The translations under genes and the position numbers were made by a program. A DNA stretch of 64,000 bases, taken from positions 1-64,000 of the forward strand of contig CAZYYM010000005.1 of assembly GCA_964651385.1 (NCBI GenBank), read 5' to 3'. The stretch is from GCA-001735895 sp964651385 (GTDB lineage Bacteria > Pseudomonadota > Gammaproteobacteria > GCA-001735895). The notes under the pieces are model-generated. The model saw only the letters and a list, made by a program, of their open reading frames with translations. It had not been told where the DNA came from and searched no databases. Positions 44,240 to 53,153 of the stretch are shown here, piece by piece (within the stretch, counting starts at the first letter, position 1; each line of letters opens with the position of its first letter).

Positions 44240-44986
44240 TTATCGACCACCCGAGACATCGACAAACGAACCCGTGGTATATGCTGAGGCTTCTGTCGAA
44301 AGCCACAAAATGGCTTTGGCAACTTCTATCGGTAAACCGCCGCGTTTCATGGCGACGCTCGATTTCATACGGTCGACACGACCGGCTTCACCGCTGCTGG
44401 CGTGCATGTCAGTATAAATTAAGCCAGGTCGTACTGCATTGACACGAATACCCTGATCACCGACTTCGTTGGCCAACCCAATAGTCATGGTGTCTATCGC
44501 ACCTTTACAGGCGGCATAATCGATATACTCGTGCGCCGAACCTAGAACTGCAGCACGCGAAGACAGGTTGACGATGGTACCGCCATTCCCACCATGTTTA
44601 TGTGACATGCGCCTGACCGCTTCACGCGCGCAGAGAAAACTGCCAGCCACATTAGTATCAAAGATACGTTTCAGTCTCTGCAACGAAATGTCCTCGAAAT
44701 CACTTTGCTGTTCGAGTATGCCGGCATTGTTTACCAGCGCTGTTATACAGCCGAGCTCTCGGTCGACAGTTTTGAATAAATGCTGTACCTCCGACTCAAT
44801 GGCGACGTTTGCCTGTATTGCGAAGGCGCGTTGATCCTGGGCCGCTATTGCCGATACAACCTCGAGTGCAGCAGTTCGATTATTATTATAATTAACGCAG
44901 ATATCGAAACCGATTTTTGCAGCGAGTATCGCCGTTTCAGCACCAATACCACGGCTGGCACCAGTTACCAGCATAATTTTTTTCAC
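44240..44986 (-). CDS. SDR-family NAD(P)-dependent oxidoreductase
   Basis: Short-chain dehydrogenase of 248 residues. It has the TGASRGIG nucleotide-binding motif (8-15), NNAG (87-90), catalytic Ser142/143, Tyr157 and Lys161 (YAACK), and ends in the C-terminal TTGSFVDVSGGR. Substrate unknown; similar to YgfF-type sugar or polyol dehydrogenases. It starts with GTG overlapping the stop of the small unknown gene (GTGA), placing it at the end of the gatC-gatA-gatB transcription unit. Confidence 0.9.
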   Translation of the reverse strand: MKKIMLVTGASRGIGAETAILAAKIGFDICVNYNNNRTAALEVVSAIAAQDQRAFAIQANVAIESEVQHLFKTVDRELGCITALVNNAGILEQQSDFEDISLQRLKRIFDTNVAGSFLCAREAVRRMSHKHGGNGGTIVNLSSRAAVLGSAHEYIDYAACKGAIDTMTIGLANEVGDQGIRVNAVRPGLIYTDMHASSGEAGRVDRMKSSVAMKRGGLPIEVAKAILWLSTEASAYTTGSFVDVSGGR

Positions 44987-45324
44987 GAATTTTCCTGAAA
45001 CACCAGTTCGATGAAATCTTCAGGCGCACTACCGGGAAATCGGGCCTGCAATCCGAGAACGCCGCGTGTTTCCTGGCGGACTTCGATAATTATCTGTTGG
45101 TTATCTGCATTCAAAGAATTCACTTTGGTCTGTGCCTGAGGGTGTTGATTGTAGATAACTGAAGCGCCCGGGTAATGGCTAATAAAAGCCTGCAATGACT
45201 GCTGATCGTTTTTCACAATGCAGTCATCGCCATTAGGGGGCAATACGGCTATGAAAGGTTTATCCCCCGCCGCTAATACCCGGGTAATAATTTTATTTGC
45301 ACAGGTTCTTTTAATGGTTAACAT
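44983..45324 (-). CDS. Small protein of unknown function after gatB
   Basis: A 113-residue soluble protein, not recognised. It contains a segment VLAAGDKPFIAVLPPNGDDCIVKND and a mixed alpha/beta composition, no signal peptide or membrane helix. It starts 10 bases after the gatB stop and overlaps the SDR start by four bases, so co-translation with both is likely; this fit is the main evidence that it is real. Confidence 0.7.
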   Translation of the reverse strand: MLTIKRTCANKIITRVLAAGDKPFIAVLPPNGDDCIVKNDQQSLQAFISHYPGASVIYNQHPQAQTKVNSLNADNQQIIIEVRQETRGVLGLQARFPGSAPEDFIELVFQENS

Positions 45325-45334
45325 CGCCTGCCCG

Positions 45335-46771
45335 TTATCTTAATTTGTCTCGCAACAATTGATTGACTTGGGCGGGATTTGCCTTCCCCTTTGACAGTTT
45401 CATAATCTGGCCGACAAAAAAGCCGAGTACTTTCTCTTTGCCAGCGCGAAACTGTTCGACCTGATCAGGGTTGGCGGCGATGACTTCGTCAATAATCGAT
45501 TCGATTGCACCGCTGTCAGTAATCTGCTTCAAACCGCGCGCATCGATAATATCGTCTGCGCTACCTTCGCCCAGCCACATGGCTTCAAAAACTACTTTGG
45601 CAATCTTGCCTGAAATTGTATTATCGACGATACGCACAATCATACCGATTAACATAACGGGGGAAACGGGCGACGCCTGAATACCGATATCGTCCCGGTT
45701 CAAAGCACCGTTTAAATCACTGAGTATCCAGTTAGCGATGAGTTTGGCCTGATCGGGTAACAACGCCAGCGCCTGCTCAAAATAATCTGCAGTTTCACGA
45801 CTGCCGGTGAGCACTTCGGCGTTATATTCCGACAGATGCAAATTATCGATATAGCGTTGGCGTTTCTGTTCGGGTAATTCGGGTAAGGATGCCCGGATGC
45901 GTTCGATATCGTTTTCGGTGACCTCGACCGGGAGCAGATCCGGATCAGGGAAATAACGATAATCGTTGGCTTCTTCCTTACTTCGCATGGAGCGAGTTTC
46001 GTGTTTGTCGGCATCGTAGAGACGGGTTTCCTGAACCACGCTACCGCCGTCTTCGATCAGGTCGATTTGTCGTTCGATTTCATAGTTTATTGCGCGTTCG
46101 AGAAAGCGGAAGGAATTAATATTTTTAAGCTCTGCTCGTGTACCAAGCTCCTGCTGTCCTTTCGGGCGAATGGAAACATTGGCATCGCAGCGGAAAGAGC
46201 CTTCCTGCATATTGCCGTCACAGATTTCCAGATACTGTACTACCGCATGAACTTTTCGTGCATAGGCAACCGCTTCTTTGGCCGAGCGCATATCGGGCTC
46301 GGAGACGATCTCGAGTAGAGGCGTACCGGCTCGATTTAAATCGACACCGGTCTGGTCTGGAAATTCTTCGTGTAGCGATTTACCGGCGTCTTCTTCGAGA
46401 TGCGCACGGGTAACGCCGATGACCTTACTAACGCCTTCTTCCGGGCTAATACTAATTTGGCCGGTTCCCACAATGGGTAATTCGAATTGTGAAATCTGGT
46501 AGCCCTTGGGTAGATCGGGGTAAAAATAATTTTTACGCGCGAATACCGACAGTCGCGTTATTTCGGCGTCGATGGCAACGCCGAACTTGACTGCCATGTT
46601 GACGGCTTCGGCATTGAGTACCGGCAATACCCCAGGTAAGCCGAGGTCGACTGCACAAGCCTGGGTATTGGGGTCAGAGCCGAATGCCGTTGAGGCGGCA
46701 GAAAATATTTTACTCTTTGTCGCCAGTTGCGCGTGAATTTCCAGGCCGATAACTGTTTCCCAACCGCTCAC
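45335..46771 (-). CDS. gatB: Aspartyl/glutamyl-tRNA amidotransferase subunit B
   Basis: Kinase and tRNA-binding subunit of GatCAB, which converts Glu-tRNA(Gln) or Asp-tRNA(Asn) to the amidated form. Starts WETVIGLEIHAQLATKSKIF with the conserved GNMQEGSFRCDANVSIRPKG and EIERQIDLIEDGGSVVQETR; the C-terminal YqeY-like domain ends the 478-residue protein. It overlaps gatA by four bases. Presence implies indirect amidation for at least one of Gln or Asn. Confidence 0.98.
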   Translation of the reverse strand: MSGWETVIGLEIHAQLATKSKIFSAASTAFGSDPNTQACAVDLGLPGVLPVLNAEAVNMAVKFGVAIDAEITRLSVFARKNYFYPDLPKGYQISQFELPIVGTGQISISPEEGVSKVIGVTRAHLEEDAGKSLHEEFPDQTGVDLNRAGTPLLEIVSEPDMRSAKEAVAYARKVHAVVQYLEICDGNMQEGSFRCDANVSIRPKGQQELGTRAELKNINSFRFLERAINYEIERQIDLIEDGGSVVQETRLYDADKHETRSMRSKEEANDYRYFPDPDLLPVEVTENDIERIRASLPELPEQKRQRYIDNLHLSEYNAEVLTGSRETADYFEQALALLPDQAKLIANWILSDLNGALNRDDIGIQASPVSPVMLIGMIVRIVDNTISGKIAKVVFEAMWLGEGSADDIIDARGLKQITDSGAIESIIDEVIAANPDQVEQFRAGKEKVLGFFVGQIMKLSKGKANPAQVNQLLRDKLR

Positions 46772-48219
46772 AATTTCACCTCCGGCATTTGCAGGTGGAA
46801 GTCATTGGCCAATTGAAATTGATGTGCCGCATTGAGTAAGCGTGCCTCGTCAAAGTATTTACCGATAAGCTGTAAGCCTACGGGTAATCCCTGGCTAAAA
46901 CCAGCGGGTATCGACATGCCCGGTAAACCCGCCAGGTTCAGCGAAATAGTATAAATATCCTGCAGATACATGCTCACCGGATCGTCTGTCTTATCGCCCA
47001 GTTTGAACGCCACTTCGGGGGTCGTCGGTCCGGCAATGACATCGACCTGTTCGAACGCTTTTTCGAAATCCTGTTTAATTAAACGTCTTACCTGTTGCGC
47101 TTTTAGATAGTAAGCGTCGTAATAGCCGGCAGACAGTGCGTAAGTACCCAGCATGATGCGCCGTTTTACTTCATCTCCGAAACCCTCTCCCCGTGAACGT
47201 TTGTAAAGATCCTCGAGATCGACCGGATTGTCACACCTGTACCCAAAACGTACTCCGTCAAAGCGCGACAAGTTGGATGAGCATTCGGCCAGGGCCACTA
47301 CGTAATAGACCGGAATCGAGTGTTGCGTATTGGGCAGGCTGACTTCGATAATTTCAGCGCCCAGTTTTCGATATCCGTCAATGGCCGACTCGATTACGCG
47401 GGCAACGTCGGCATCGAGACCTTCGGCAAAATATTCTTTCGGCAAGCCGATTTTTAGCCCATTAATAGGTTTTCCGAGTCCCTCGCTGTAATCGGCTACC
47501 GGTCGATCGATTGAGGTCGAGTCGCGACAATCAAATCCGGCCATGGTCTGTAATAATGTGGCACAATCTTCGGCTGTACGAGCGAATGCGCCACCCTGAT
47601 CGAGACTGGAACCAAAAGCGATCATACCGTAACGCGACACACGGCCGTAGGTAGGCTTTATACCCGTCACGCCACAGAGTGCGGCAGGTTGCCGAATTGA
47701 ACCACCGGTATCGGTGCCGGTAGCTGCTGGCGCAAGACCTGCGGCAACCGCGGCAGCTGACCCGCCCGAGGAACCACCGGGCACGCGTGTTTTATCCCAG
47801 GGATTAGTCACCGGACCGTAATAACTGTTTTCGTTGGATGAGCCCATGGCAAACTCATCCATATTGGTTTTACCCAACATGACGCAGCCAGTGGCATTGC
47901 ATTTTTCGATTACCGTGGCGTTGTAGGGTGCGATGAAGTTATCGAGCATTTTTGAACCGCATGAAGTTTTAACTCCATCGGTACAGAAAATATCCTTGTG
48001 TGCGAGGGGTACGCCGGTTAACGTTGTTGCCTCCCCGTTAGCAATTAATACGTCGGCTTCCCGGGCCTGTCGTAAAGCCTGCTCACCGGTAACGCTGATG
48101 TAGCAGTTAAGTGCGGGATTCAGTTGTTTGATCGCGGTCAGATAATCCTGTGTTATTTCTGCACTGGAAAACTCGCCTTTACTGAGTCCTTGCTGGATCT
48201 GTTTAATGGTCAGACTCAT
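46768..48219 (-). CDS. gatA: Glutamyl-tRNA(Gln) amidotransferase subunit A
   Basis: Glutaminase subunit of GatCAB, an amidase-signature enzyme. The Ser-cisSer-Lys triad is intact: Lys75 in LAHKDIF, cis-Ser150 in VPGGSSGGSAAAV, and nucleophile Ser174 in TDTGGSIRQPAA. Length 483 is standard. It follows gatC by 10 bases and overlaps gatB by four. Confidence 0.98.
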   Translation of the reverse strand: MSLTIKQIQQGLSKGEFSSAEITQDYLTAIKQLNPALNCYISVTGEQALRQAREADVLIANGEATTLTGVPLAHKDIFCTDGVKTSCGSKMLDNFIAPYNATVIEKCNATGCVMLGKTNMDEFAMGSSNENSYYGPVTNPWDKTRVPGGSSGGSAAAVAAGLAPAATGTDTGGSIRQPAALCGVTGIKPTYGRVSRYGMIAFGSSLDQGGAFARTAEDCATLLQTMAGFDCRDSTSIDRPVADYSEGLGKPINGLKIGLPKEYFAEGLDADVARVIESAIDGYRKLGAEIIEVSLPNTQHSIPVYYVVALAECSSNLSRFDGVRFGYRCDNPVDLEDLYKRSRGEGFGDEVKRRIMLGTYALSAGYYDAYYLKAQQVRRLIKQDFEKAFEQVDVIAGPTTPEVAFKLGDKTDDPVSMYLQDIYTISLNLAGLPGMSIPAGFSQGLPVGLQLIGKYFDEARLLNAAHQFQLANDFHLQMPEVKL

Positions 48220-48229
48220 GTTTCAGCGC

Positions 48230-48517
48230 TCACTCGATTACTTTGGGAACGCGGTACAGGCCATTTTCGACATCGGGTGCGATGCCCTGAAACTTGTCGC
48301 GCAGATTGTTTTCTGTAACGACATCTTCGCGTAAACGCTGGTATGCATCCATCGGGTGCGCCATCGGGGTGATGCCCCTTGTGTCTAGAGCATTCATTCG
48401 CTCGACCAGTTCCAGTATACTGGATAGGTCATTTACGGTTTGATCGATGGTCTCATCGTCGATTTGCAAGCGTGCAAGCTGCGCAATATTTCGCACATCT
48501 TCCTTTTTTAGGGTCAT
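48230..48517 (-). CDS. gatC: Aspartyl/glutamyl-tRNA amidotransferase subunit C
   Basis: Small chaperone-like subunit of GatCAB. I use the ATG at 48517 (MTLKKEDVRNIAQLARLQ), giving 95 residues; the open frame to 48676 adds an upstream extension absent in the family. The C-terminal block LREDVVTENNLRDKFQGIAPDVENGLYRVPKVIE is diagnostic. First gene of gatC-gatA-gatB, divergent from mreB. Confidence 0.96.
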   Translation of the reverse strand: MTLKKEDVRNIAQLARLQIDDETIDQTVNDLSSILELVERMNALDTRGITPMAHPMDAYQRLREDVVTENNLRDKFQGIAPDVENGLYRVPKVIE

Positions 48518-48617
48518 TTCGGGAGTTTTCCAAAAAATGGTGATTGAAAAGCAGGCAAACTTACCATAATTTACCGGGCAGTTTAAGCAAAAGGCCTTGA
48601 ATTTGGTAGTTTCTTCC

Positions 48618-48646
48618 TTGCTCAAACGGTTACCCGTTGCTAGAGT
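48618..48646 (+). promoter_or_regulatory. Possible mreB promoter
   Basis: TTGCTC (48618-48623) and TAGAGT (48641-48646) are separated by 17 bases, about 90 bases ahead of mreB. The match is modest (three of six and four of six). Confidence 0.3.
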
Positions 48647-48738
48647 ACGCCCAACTGGGTGAAAATGGCGCACCAACAGGAAACTTCCTCAAATCACGTC
48701 GCTCATTACACATAAAAAATTCGGGTTAAAAGCTTAGT

Positions 48739-49785
48739 ATGTTTGCAGCTATTCGCGGTCTGTTATCTAACGACTTGTCAATCGATTTGGGTACGGCCAA
48801 CACGCTCATTTATTCCAGAGGTCAGGGAATCGTTTTGAATGAACCCTCGGTTGTTGCGATTCGCCAGGACCGAGGGCCGGGTGGACCCAAGTCAATCGAA
48901 GCGGTCGGTAGTGAAGCCAAGAAAATGCTCGGCAGAACACCCGAAAACATTACCGCCAAACGTCCAATGAAGGACGGTGTTATAGCTGACTTTACATATA
49001 CTGAAAAAATGCTACAGCATTTTATCCGTAAGGTGCATGAAAACCAGTTTTTACGCCCGAGCCCCCGAGTGCTTATCTGTGTGCCCTGCGGCGCGACTCA
49101 AGTCGAACGTCGTGCAATTCGTGAATCCGCACTCGGTGCCGGCGCGCGTAAAGTGTATTTAATAGAAGAACCAATGGCCGCAGCGATTGGTGCGGGTATG
49201 CCGGTTGACGAGGCACAGGGCTCGATGGTGCTCGATATCGGTGGTGGGACTTCTGAAGTTGCTGTGATGTCGTTAAACGGTATTGTTTATTCCGCGTCTG
49301 TGCGAATCGGTGGGGATCGTTTTGACGATTCGATAATTAATTACGTGCGCCGTAACTATGGCATTCTAATAGGTGAGGCAACCGCCGAACGCATCAAAGT
49401 CGAAGTCGCGGCGGCATACCCCGGTAAAGATCTGCTTGAAATTGAAGTGAAAGGTCGAAATCTTTCCGAAGGTGTACCTCGCAGTTTTACTCTGAACAGT
49501 AATGAGATTCTTGAAGCCTTGCAGGATCCGTTATACGGAATCGTCAGTGCGGTTAAAAATGCATTGGAACAAACTCCGCCTGAACTGGGTTCCGATATCG
49601 CCGAGCGCGGTATTGTACTCACCGGCGGCGGTGCGCTGTTACGCGATCTGGATCGATTGATTATGGAAGAAACTGGATTGCCGGTAATTATTGCCGAAGA
49701 TCCACTGACCTGTGTCGCAAGGGGTGGAGGCCGTGTTCTGGAAATGATCGACGAACACGGTCTGGACTTTCTTGCGGTTGAGTAG
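48739..49785 (+). CDS. mreB: Rod shape-determining protein MreB
   Basis: Actin-like filament protein organising lateral cell-wall synthesis. The phosphate-binding loops SIDLGTANTLIY and VLDIGGGTSEVAVMSL, the conserved RPMKDGVIADF and the adenosine-binding LTGGGALL are present, and the 348-residue length is typical. First gene of mreBCD; the cell is therefore predicted to be rod-shaped. Confidence 0.99.
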   Translation: MFAAIRGLLSNDLSIDLGTANTLIYSRGQGIVLNEPSVVAIRQDRGPGGPKSIEAVGSEAKKMLGRTPENITAKRPMKDGVIADFTYTEKMLQHFIRKVHENQFLRPSPRVLICVPCGATQVERRAIRESALGAGARKVYLIEEPMAAAIGAGMPVDEAQGSMVLDIGGGTSEVAVMSLNGIVYSASVRIGGDRFDDSIINYVRRNYGILIGEATAERIKVEVAAAYPGKDLLEIEVKGRNLSEGVPRSFTLNSNEILEALQDPLYGIVSAVKNALEQTPPELGSDIAERGIVLTGGGALLRDLDRLIMEETGLPVIIAEDPLTCVARGGGRVLEMIDEHGLDFLAVE

Positions 49786-49871
49786 TCGCTGGCCTCGATG
49801 CGCCTGTTCGGCAAACAGGTAATCACAGGATTGTTGGCAGATAGTTACCAGGCAGTGCCGGAAAAGGCTAG

Positions 49872-50696
49872 ATGAAAAAGGAGCAGAAACATGCCCGTAT
49901 CGCCACAGTGCGTACTCTGTTACTGATCTGTTTCTGTATAGCTTTAATGATAGTCGATCATCGATTTAACCATCTCGAGGTAGTGCGATCGAATATTTCC
50001 GTGATGTTATTTCCTTTACGCTATCTGGTTAGCTTGCCGGCTCTAACCGGAAACTGGGCCAGCGAATGGTTTACTTCACACATCGAATTAGTCGCCGAAA
50101 CCAACCAGTTACATTCTGAGCTACGGTTGCTGAATGCGCGGTTGCAAAAAATGCAGGTATTACAGGAAGAGAATGGTCGATTACGCAATTTGTTAGGATC
50201 GTCGCGCAAACTAGCCGACCAGGTTATTGTTGCCGAACTGCTTTCTGTTAACCAGAATCCCTATCGTCAACTCATTGAAATTAACCGGGGAACGAACGAT
50301 GGTGTCAATATTGGGCAGGCGGTGATCGACGATTTTGGCGTCATGGGACAGGTGATTCATACCAGCTCCGATTCAGCTACTATTATTCTAATCTCGGATC
50401 CTGACCATGCGACGCCGGTGCAATTTATTCGTAGTGGAGTGCGATCAGTCGCATTCGGTACTGGGAATACCAAACAACTCGAGATCCGTTATTTACCCGC
50501 AACCGCAGATATTAAAATTGGTGACGAGCTGGTGACTTCAGGGCTGGGTGGTCGGTTTCCGGCTGATTATCCTGTGGCGACTGTGAGTGCTATTCGGGAA
50601 GATCTGACTCGTGGATTCATTTCTGTTCTGGCGGTTCCAAAAGCCCGGCTCAACAGCAGTCGGGAAGTGCTTGTTATCAAAGCCAGGCAACAATAA
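49872..50696 (+). CDS. mreC: Rod shape-determining protein MreC
   Basis: Periplasmic scaffold anchored by one N-terminal helix (about residues 12-28), then a coiled coil (about 70-110, LHSELRLLNARLQKMQVLQEENGRLRNLL in part) and two beta barrels. Length 274 is a little short for the family (E. coli 367), lacking the long C-terminal tail. The stop shares one base with the mreD ATG. Confidence 0.95.
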   Translation: MKKEQKHARIATVRTLLLICFCIALMIVDHRFNHLEVVRSNISVMLFPLRYLVSLPALTGNWASEWFTSHIELVAETNQLHSELRLLNARLQKMQVLQEENGRLRNLLGSSRKLADQVIVAELLSVNQNPYRQLIEINRGTNDGVNIGQAVIDDFGVMGQVIHTSSDSATIILISDPDHATPVQFIRSGVRSVAFGTGNTKQLEIRYLPATADIKIGDELVTSGLGGRFPADYPVATVSAIREDLTRGFISVLAVPKARLNSSREVLVIKARQQ

Positions 50697-51175
50697 TGCT
50701 GAAACTGCGCTACCTAGTCATTTTTCTTAGCCTCATAGTCGGCCTGGTATTGATGATCCTGCCGCTACCGGACTGGGCGCAATCTTATCGTCCAAACTGG
50801 GTGGCGCTGATCTTAATTTACTGGAATATGGCTTTACCGAAACGCGTAGGATTATGGTTCGCGTTGATTACTGGTTTACTGGTGGATACCTTGCAAGGCA
50901 CCTTGCTGGGTCAACACGCTCTGGCGTTGGTGATTATTATGTATTTGAATTTAAATTTCTACCAGCGCATTCGCGTATTGTCACTGCCGCAGCAATCTTT
51001 TTATGTATTTAGTTTGCTGTTTATCTATCAAATTATGGTTGCCTGGATTGAAGGTATCATGGGTCGACCGACATCGCCTGAGGCATTTTTCGGTGCCCCG
51101 GTGGTGGGTATGCTAATTTGGCCCTGGGCGTTTGTTGTGCTGCGAGATGTTCGACGCAAGGCGATGCTGGGTTAA
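50696..51175 (+). CDS. mreD: Rod shape-determining protein MreD
   Basis: Inner-membrane component of the elongasome, 159 residues with about five hydrophobic helices. Characteristic text includes RPNWVALILIYWNMALPKRVG and a TGLLVDTLQGTLLGQHAL block. It is translationally coupled to mreC (one-base overlap) and followed four bases later by rnd, where the family's usual maf/rng neighbours would be. Confidence 0.94.
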   Translation: MLKLRYLVIFLSLIVGLVLMILPLPDWAQSYRPNWVALILIYWNMALPKRVGLWFALITGLLVDTLQGTLLGQHALALVIIMYLNLNFYQRIRVLSLPQQSFYVFSLLFIYQIMVAWIEGIMGRPTSPEAFFGAPVVGMLIWPWAFVVLRDVRRKAMLG

Positions 51176-51179
51176 TACG

Positions 51180-52340
51180 ATGGAATATCGATTAATCGTC
51201 ACCAATGAGATGCTAGCTGAATTTTGTAACGGCATTGTCGATGCACGTTATTGCGCTATCGATACCGAATTCGTACGCGAAAAGACCTATTACCCGTTGC
51301 TTTCGCTCATCCAGATAGCCACCGAACAAGATATGGCCTGCATCGACCCACTGGCAATAAGCGATTTTGCTCCACTTTCAGTCTTGCTGCAGAAATCCGG
51401 CCTGGTTAAAGTTTTTCATTCGCCGAGCCAGGACCTGGAAATCCTGTTTCAACAATTCGGTGCTGTACCGACACCGGTATTCGATACTCAACTGGCCGCT
51501 GCCGTTCTGGGTTTTAGCCATCAAATAAGCTATGCCGACCTGGTTTACGAAGTCACCGGCGTTCAATTGGAAAAGAAGCATACCCGCGCAAACTGGAGCC
51601 GACGACCGCTAACGAATAATGAACTCGATTATGCGATAGACGATGTACGTTATTTATTGCCGGTTTATCGTCAATTAAATCAGGCGCTCGATGATTCCAG
51701 GAGGCGAAGTTGGATTGAACAAGATTTGATCAATATGAGCGAAGCGTCGAATTATCAAATCGACATGAACAATTTATGGCAGAAACTGAAAGGTGTGCAA
51801 AAGCTTAAGGGAGTCGAATTACAAATTGCTAGCCAGTTCTGCAAATGGCGGGAACATATCGCTCAGCAGAAAAATCGCCCGAGGCGCTGGATTGTCGCTG
51901 ACGACTTGATAATCGATATCGCGCGGAATAAACCGACTGACCGCGACGCGCTGGTTACAATCCGGAGCACGTCGGAAAAGGTAATTGATAGAAATGGTCG
52001 CAAGTGGTTGGAAATTGTGAAACAGGCCCTTCAGGTTGATCGCTCCGAATGGCCGGTACCGAAAAAGATGAAGACACTGGATGTGCAACAACAAGCCCTC
52101 GGCGATTGCCTGATGGCGCTTTGCCGAATCATTGCTGACGAAAATAATATTGCGCTGGCGACATTGGCGACACGCAAGGATATAGATAGTCTGATATTAA
52201 ATCGTAAAACCAGTCGACTTGCGCAGGGATGGCATTTTGAAATGTTGGGCCAGCATTTGCTTGATTTTATTCATGCACAATCCCGACTGGGCGTGGAAGA
52301 CGGTATCATTCGCAGGTTTCCCGCTACAGCAAATGAATAA
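51180..52340 (+). CDS. rnd: Ribonuclease D
   Basis: 3'-5' exoribonuclease for tRNA 3' maturation. The DEDDy catalytic residues are visible: Asp28 and Glu30 (AIDTEFV), Asp85 (FHSPSQDLEIL), and the YAIDDVRYLLPVY block with Tyr and Asp. An HRDC domain follows (PRRWIVADDLIIDIARNKP). I start at the ATG at 51180, four bases after mreD, giving 386 residues (E. coli 375); the frame extends upstream to 51132 inside mreD. Confidence 0.95.
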   Translation: MEYRLIVTNEMLAEFCNGIVDARYCAIDTEFVREKTYYPLLSLIQIATEQDMACIDPLAISDFAPLSVLLQKSGLVKVFHSPSQDLEILFQQFGAVPTPVFDTQLAAAVLGFSHQISYADLVYEVTGVQLEKKHTRANWSRRPLTNNELDYAIDDVRYLLPVYRQLNQALDDSRRRSWIEQDLINMSEASNYQIDMNNLWQKLKGVQKLKGVELQIASQFCKWREHIAQQKNRPRRWIVADDLIIDIARNKPTDRDALVTIRSTSEKVIDRNGRKWLEIVKQALQVDRSEWPVPKKMKTLDVQQQALGDCLMALCRIIADENNIALATLATRKDIDSLILNRKTSRLAQGWHFEMLGQHLLDFIHAQSRLGVEDGIIRRFPATANE

Positions 52341-52348
52341 TCAGGCAA

Positions 52349-52768
52349 TTATTGCACCAGAAAACTGGAAAATAGGATTTCGGCAATATCATTGTTTCCA
52401 GTTAAATCGGCTATTAACTCTTGAACCTGGGAGGTGGCAATCTTTCGAATTTCTTCGCGTTTTGCCGGTGATTTCATATCATTGGCTTTTTGCTCGCTGA
52501 GAAGCACGATGAGTTTGTGGCGTATGGCCGGAACATGGGTTTTGATCAGCGCTTCAGCGCCGGAATCTGCAATGAGCACATCCGCCTTGAGTTGCAGGAA
52601 GGTAAGACGATGATTATCGTTGCTTAAATTAAGTACCATGGAATCACCAAGCGATACGTAGGCAGAGGTTTTGGCTGGAGCTTTTTCGTTTGGCGCATTT
52701 TCAGCCGCTCGGACGCCAGGAAAAGCGAGCACAATTAAAAGTGCTAAGGGTAACAATACTTTTTGCAT
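52349..52768 (-). CDS. FliL-like periplasmic protein
   Basis: A 139-residue protein with a cleavable-looking signal peptide (about residues 1-21, ending VRAAE). The C-terminal half matches FliL: FLQLKADVLIA, VPAIRHKLIVLLSEQ, SPAKREEIRKIA and a terminal ILFSSFLVQ. FliL proteins surround the flagellar stator, but true FliL has an uncleaved anchor helix, and no flagellar genes are in the window, so this is probably a non-flagellar FliL-domain paralogue. Convergent with rnd, divergent from the BolA gene. Confidence 0.75.
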   Translation of the reverse strand: MQKVLLPLALLIVLAFPGVRAAENAPNEKAPAKTSAYVSLGDSMVLNLSNDNHRLTFLQLKADVLIADSGAEALIKTHVPAIRHKLIVLLSEQKANDMKSPAKREEIRKIATSQVQELIADLTGNNDIAEILFSSFLVQ

Positions 52769-52835
52769 GGCATTTTTCAGATGGGGATATAGTATTGTTT
52801 ATAGATCATTATGTAGGAAATTTGGTAATAATTTA

Positions 52836-53069
52836 ATGATAACAACAGAAAATATTCAGCAGTTGATCAAGCAGGGCATGTCGACTGAATCGGTAGCAGT
52901 GAGTGGTGGCGAAGGCAAGTACATTGCTGAGGTGGTGAGTAACGATTTCACCGACTTAAGTCTGATTAAAAGACATAAACTGGTTTATGCCTGTGTTAAC
53001 GAAGAAATTACATCGGGTGAATTACACGCCCTGACCATTGTTGCCAAGACGCCCGCTGAAATGGGCTAA
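52836..53069 (+). CDS. BolA/IbaG-family protein
   Basis: A 77-residue protein starting MITTENIQQLIKQGM. The BolA fold signatures are VAVSGGEGKYIAEVVSNDF, the conserved RHKLVYA and the helical-strand GELHALTIVAKTPAE. BolA-type proteins partner monothiol glutaredoxins in iron-sulfur handling. The open frame begins at 52671 but the first 55 residues do not fit the family, so I use the ATG at 52836. It lies 84 bases ahead of the Fe-S and haem-type cyclase, a suggestive pairing. Confidence 0.82.
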   Translation: MITTENIQQLIKQGMSTESVAVSGGEGKYIAEVVSNDFTDLSLIKRHKLVYACVNEEITSGELHALTIVAKTPAEMG

Positions 53070-53153
53070 AACTATAAGCAGCTTCCGGGGTCATATGATA
53101 CGCAGGGTATTTGATTCCCGCTAACCGGCCCATGACCAGACTAAACGCCGCCA

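Noticed and set aside
44033..44287. Plus-strand frames between the DMT transporter and the SDR
   Set aside because: Composition rich in Trp, Ser and Leu with no family, overlapping the SDR end; treated as intergenic.
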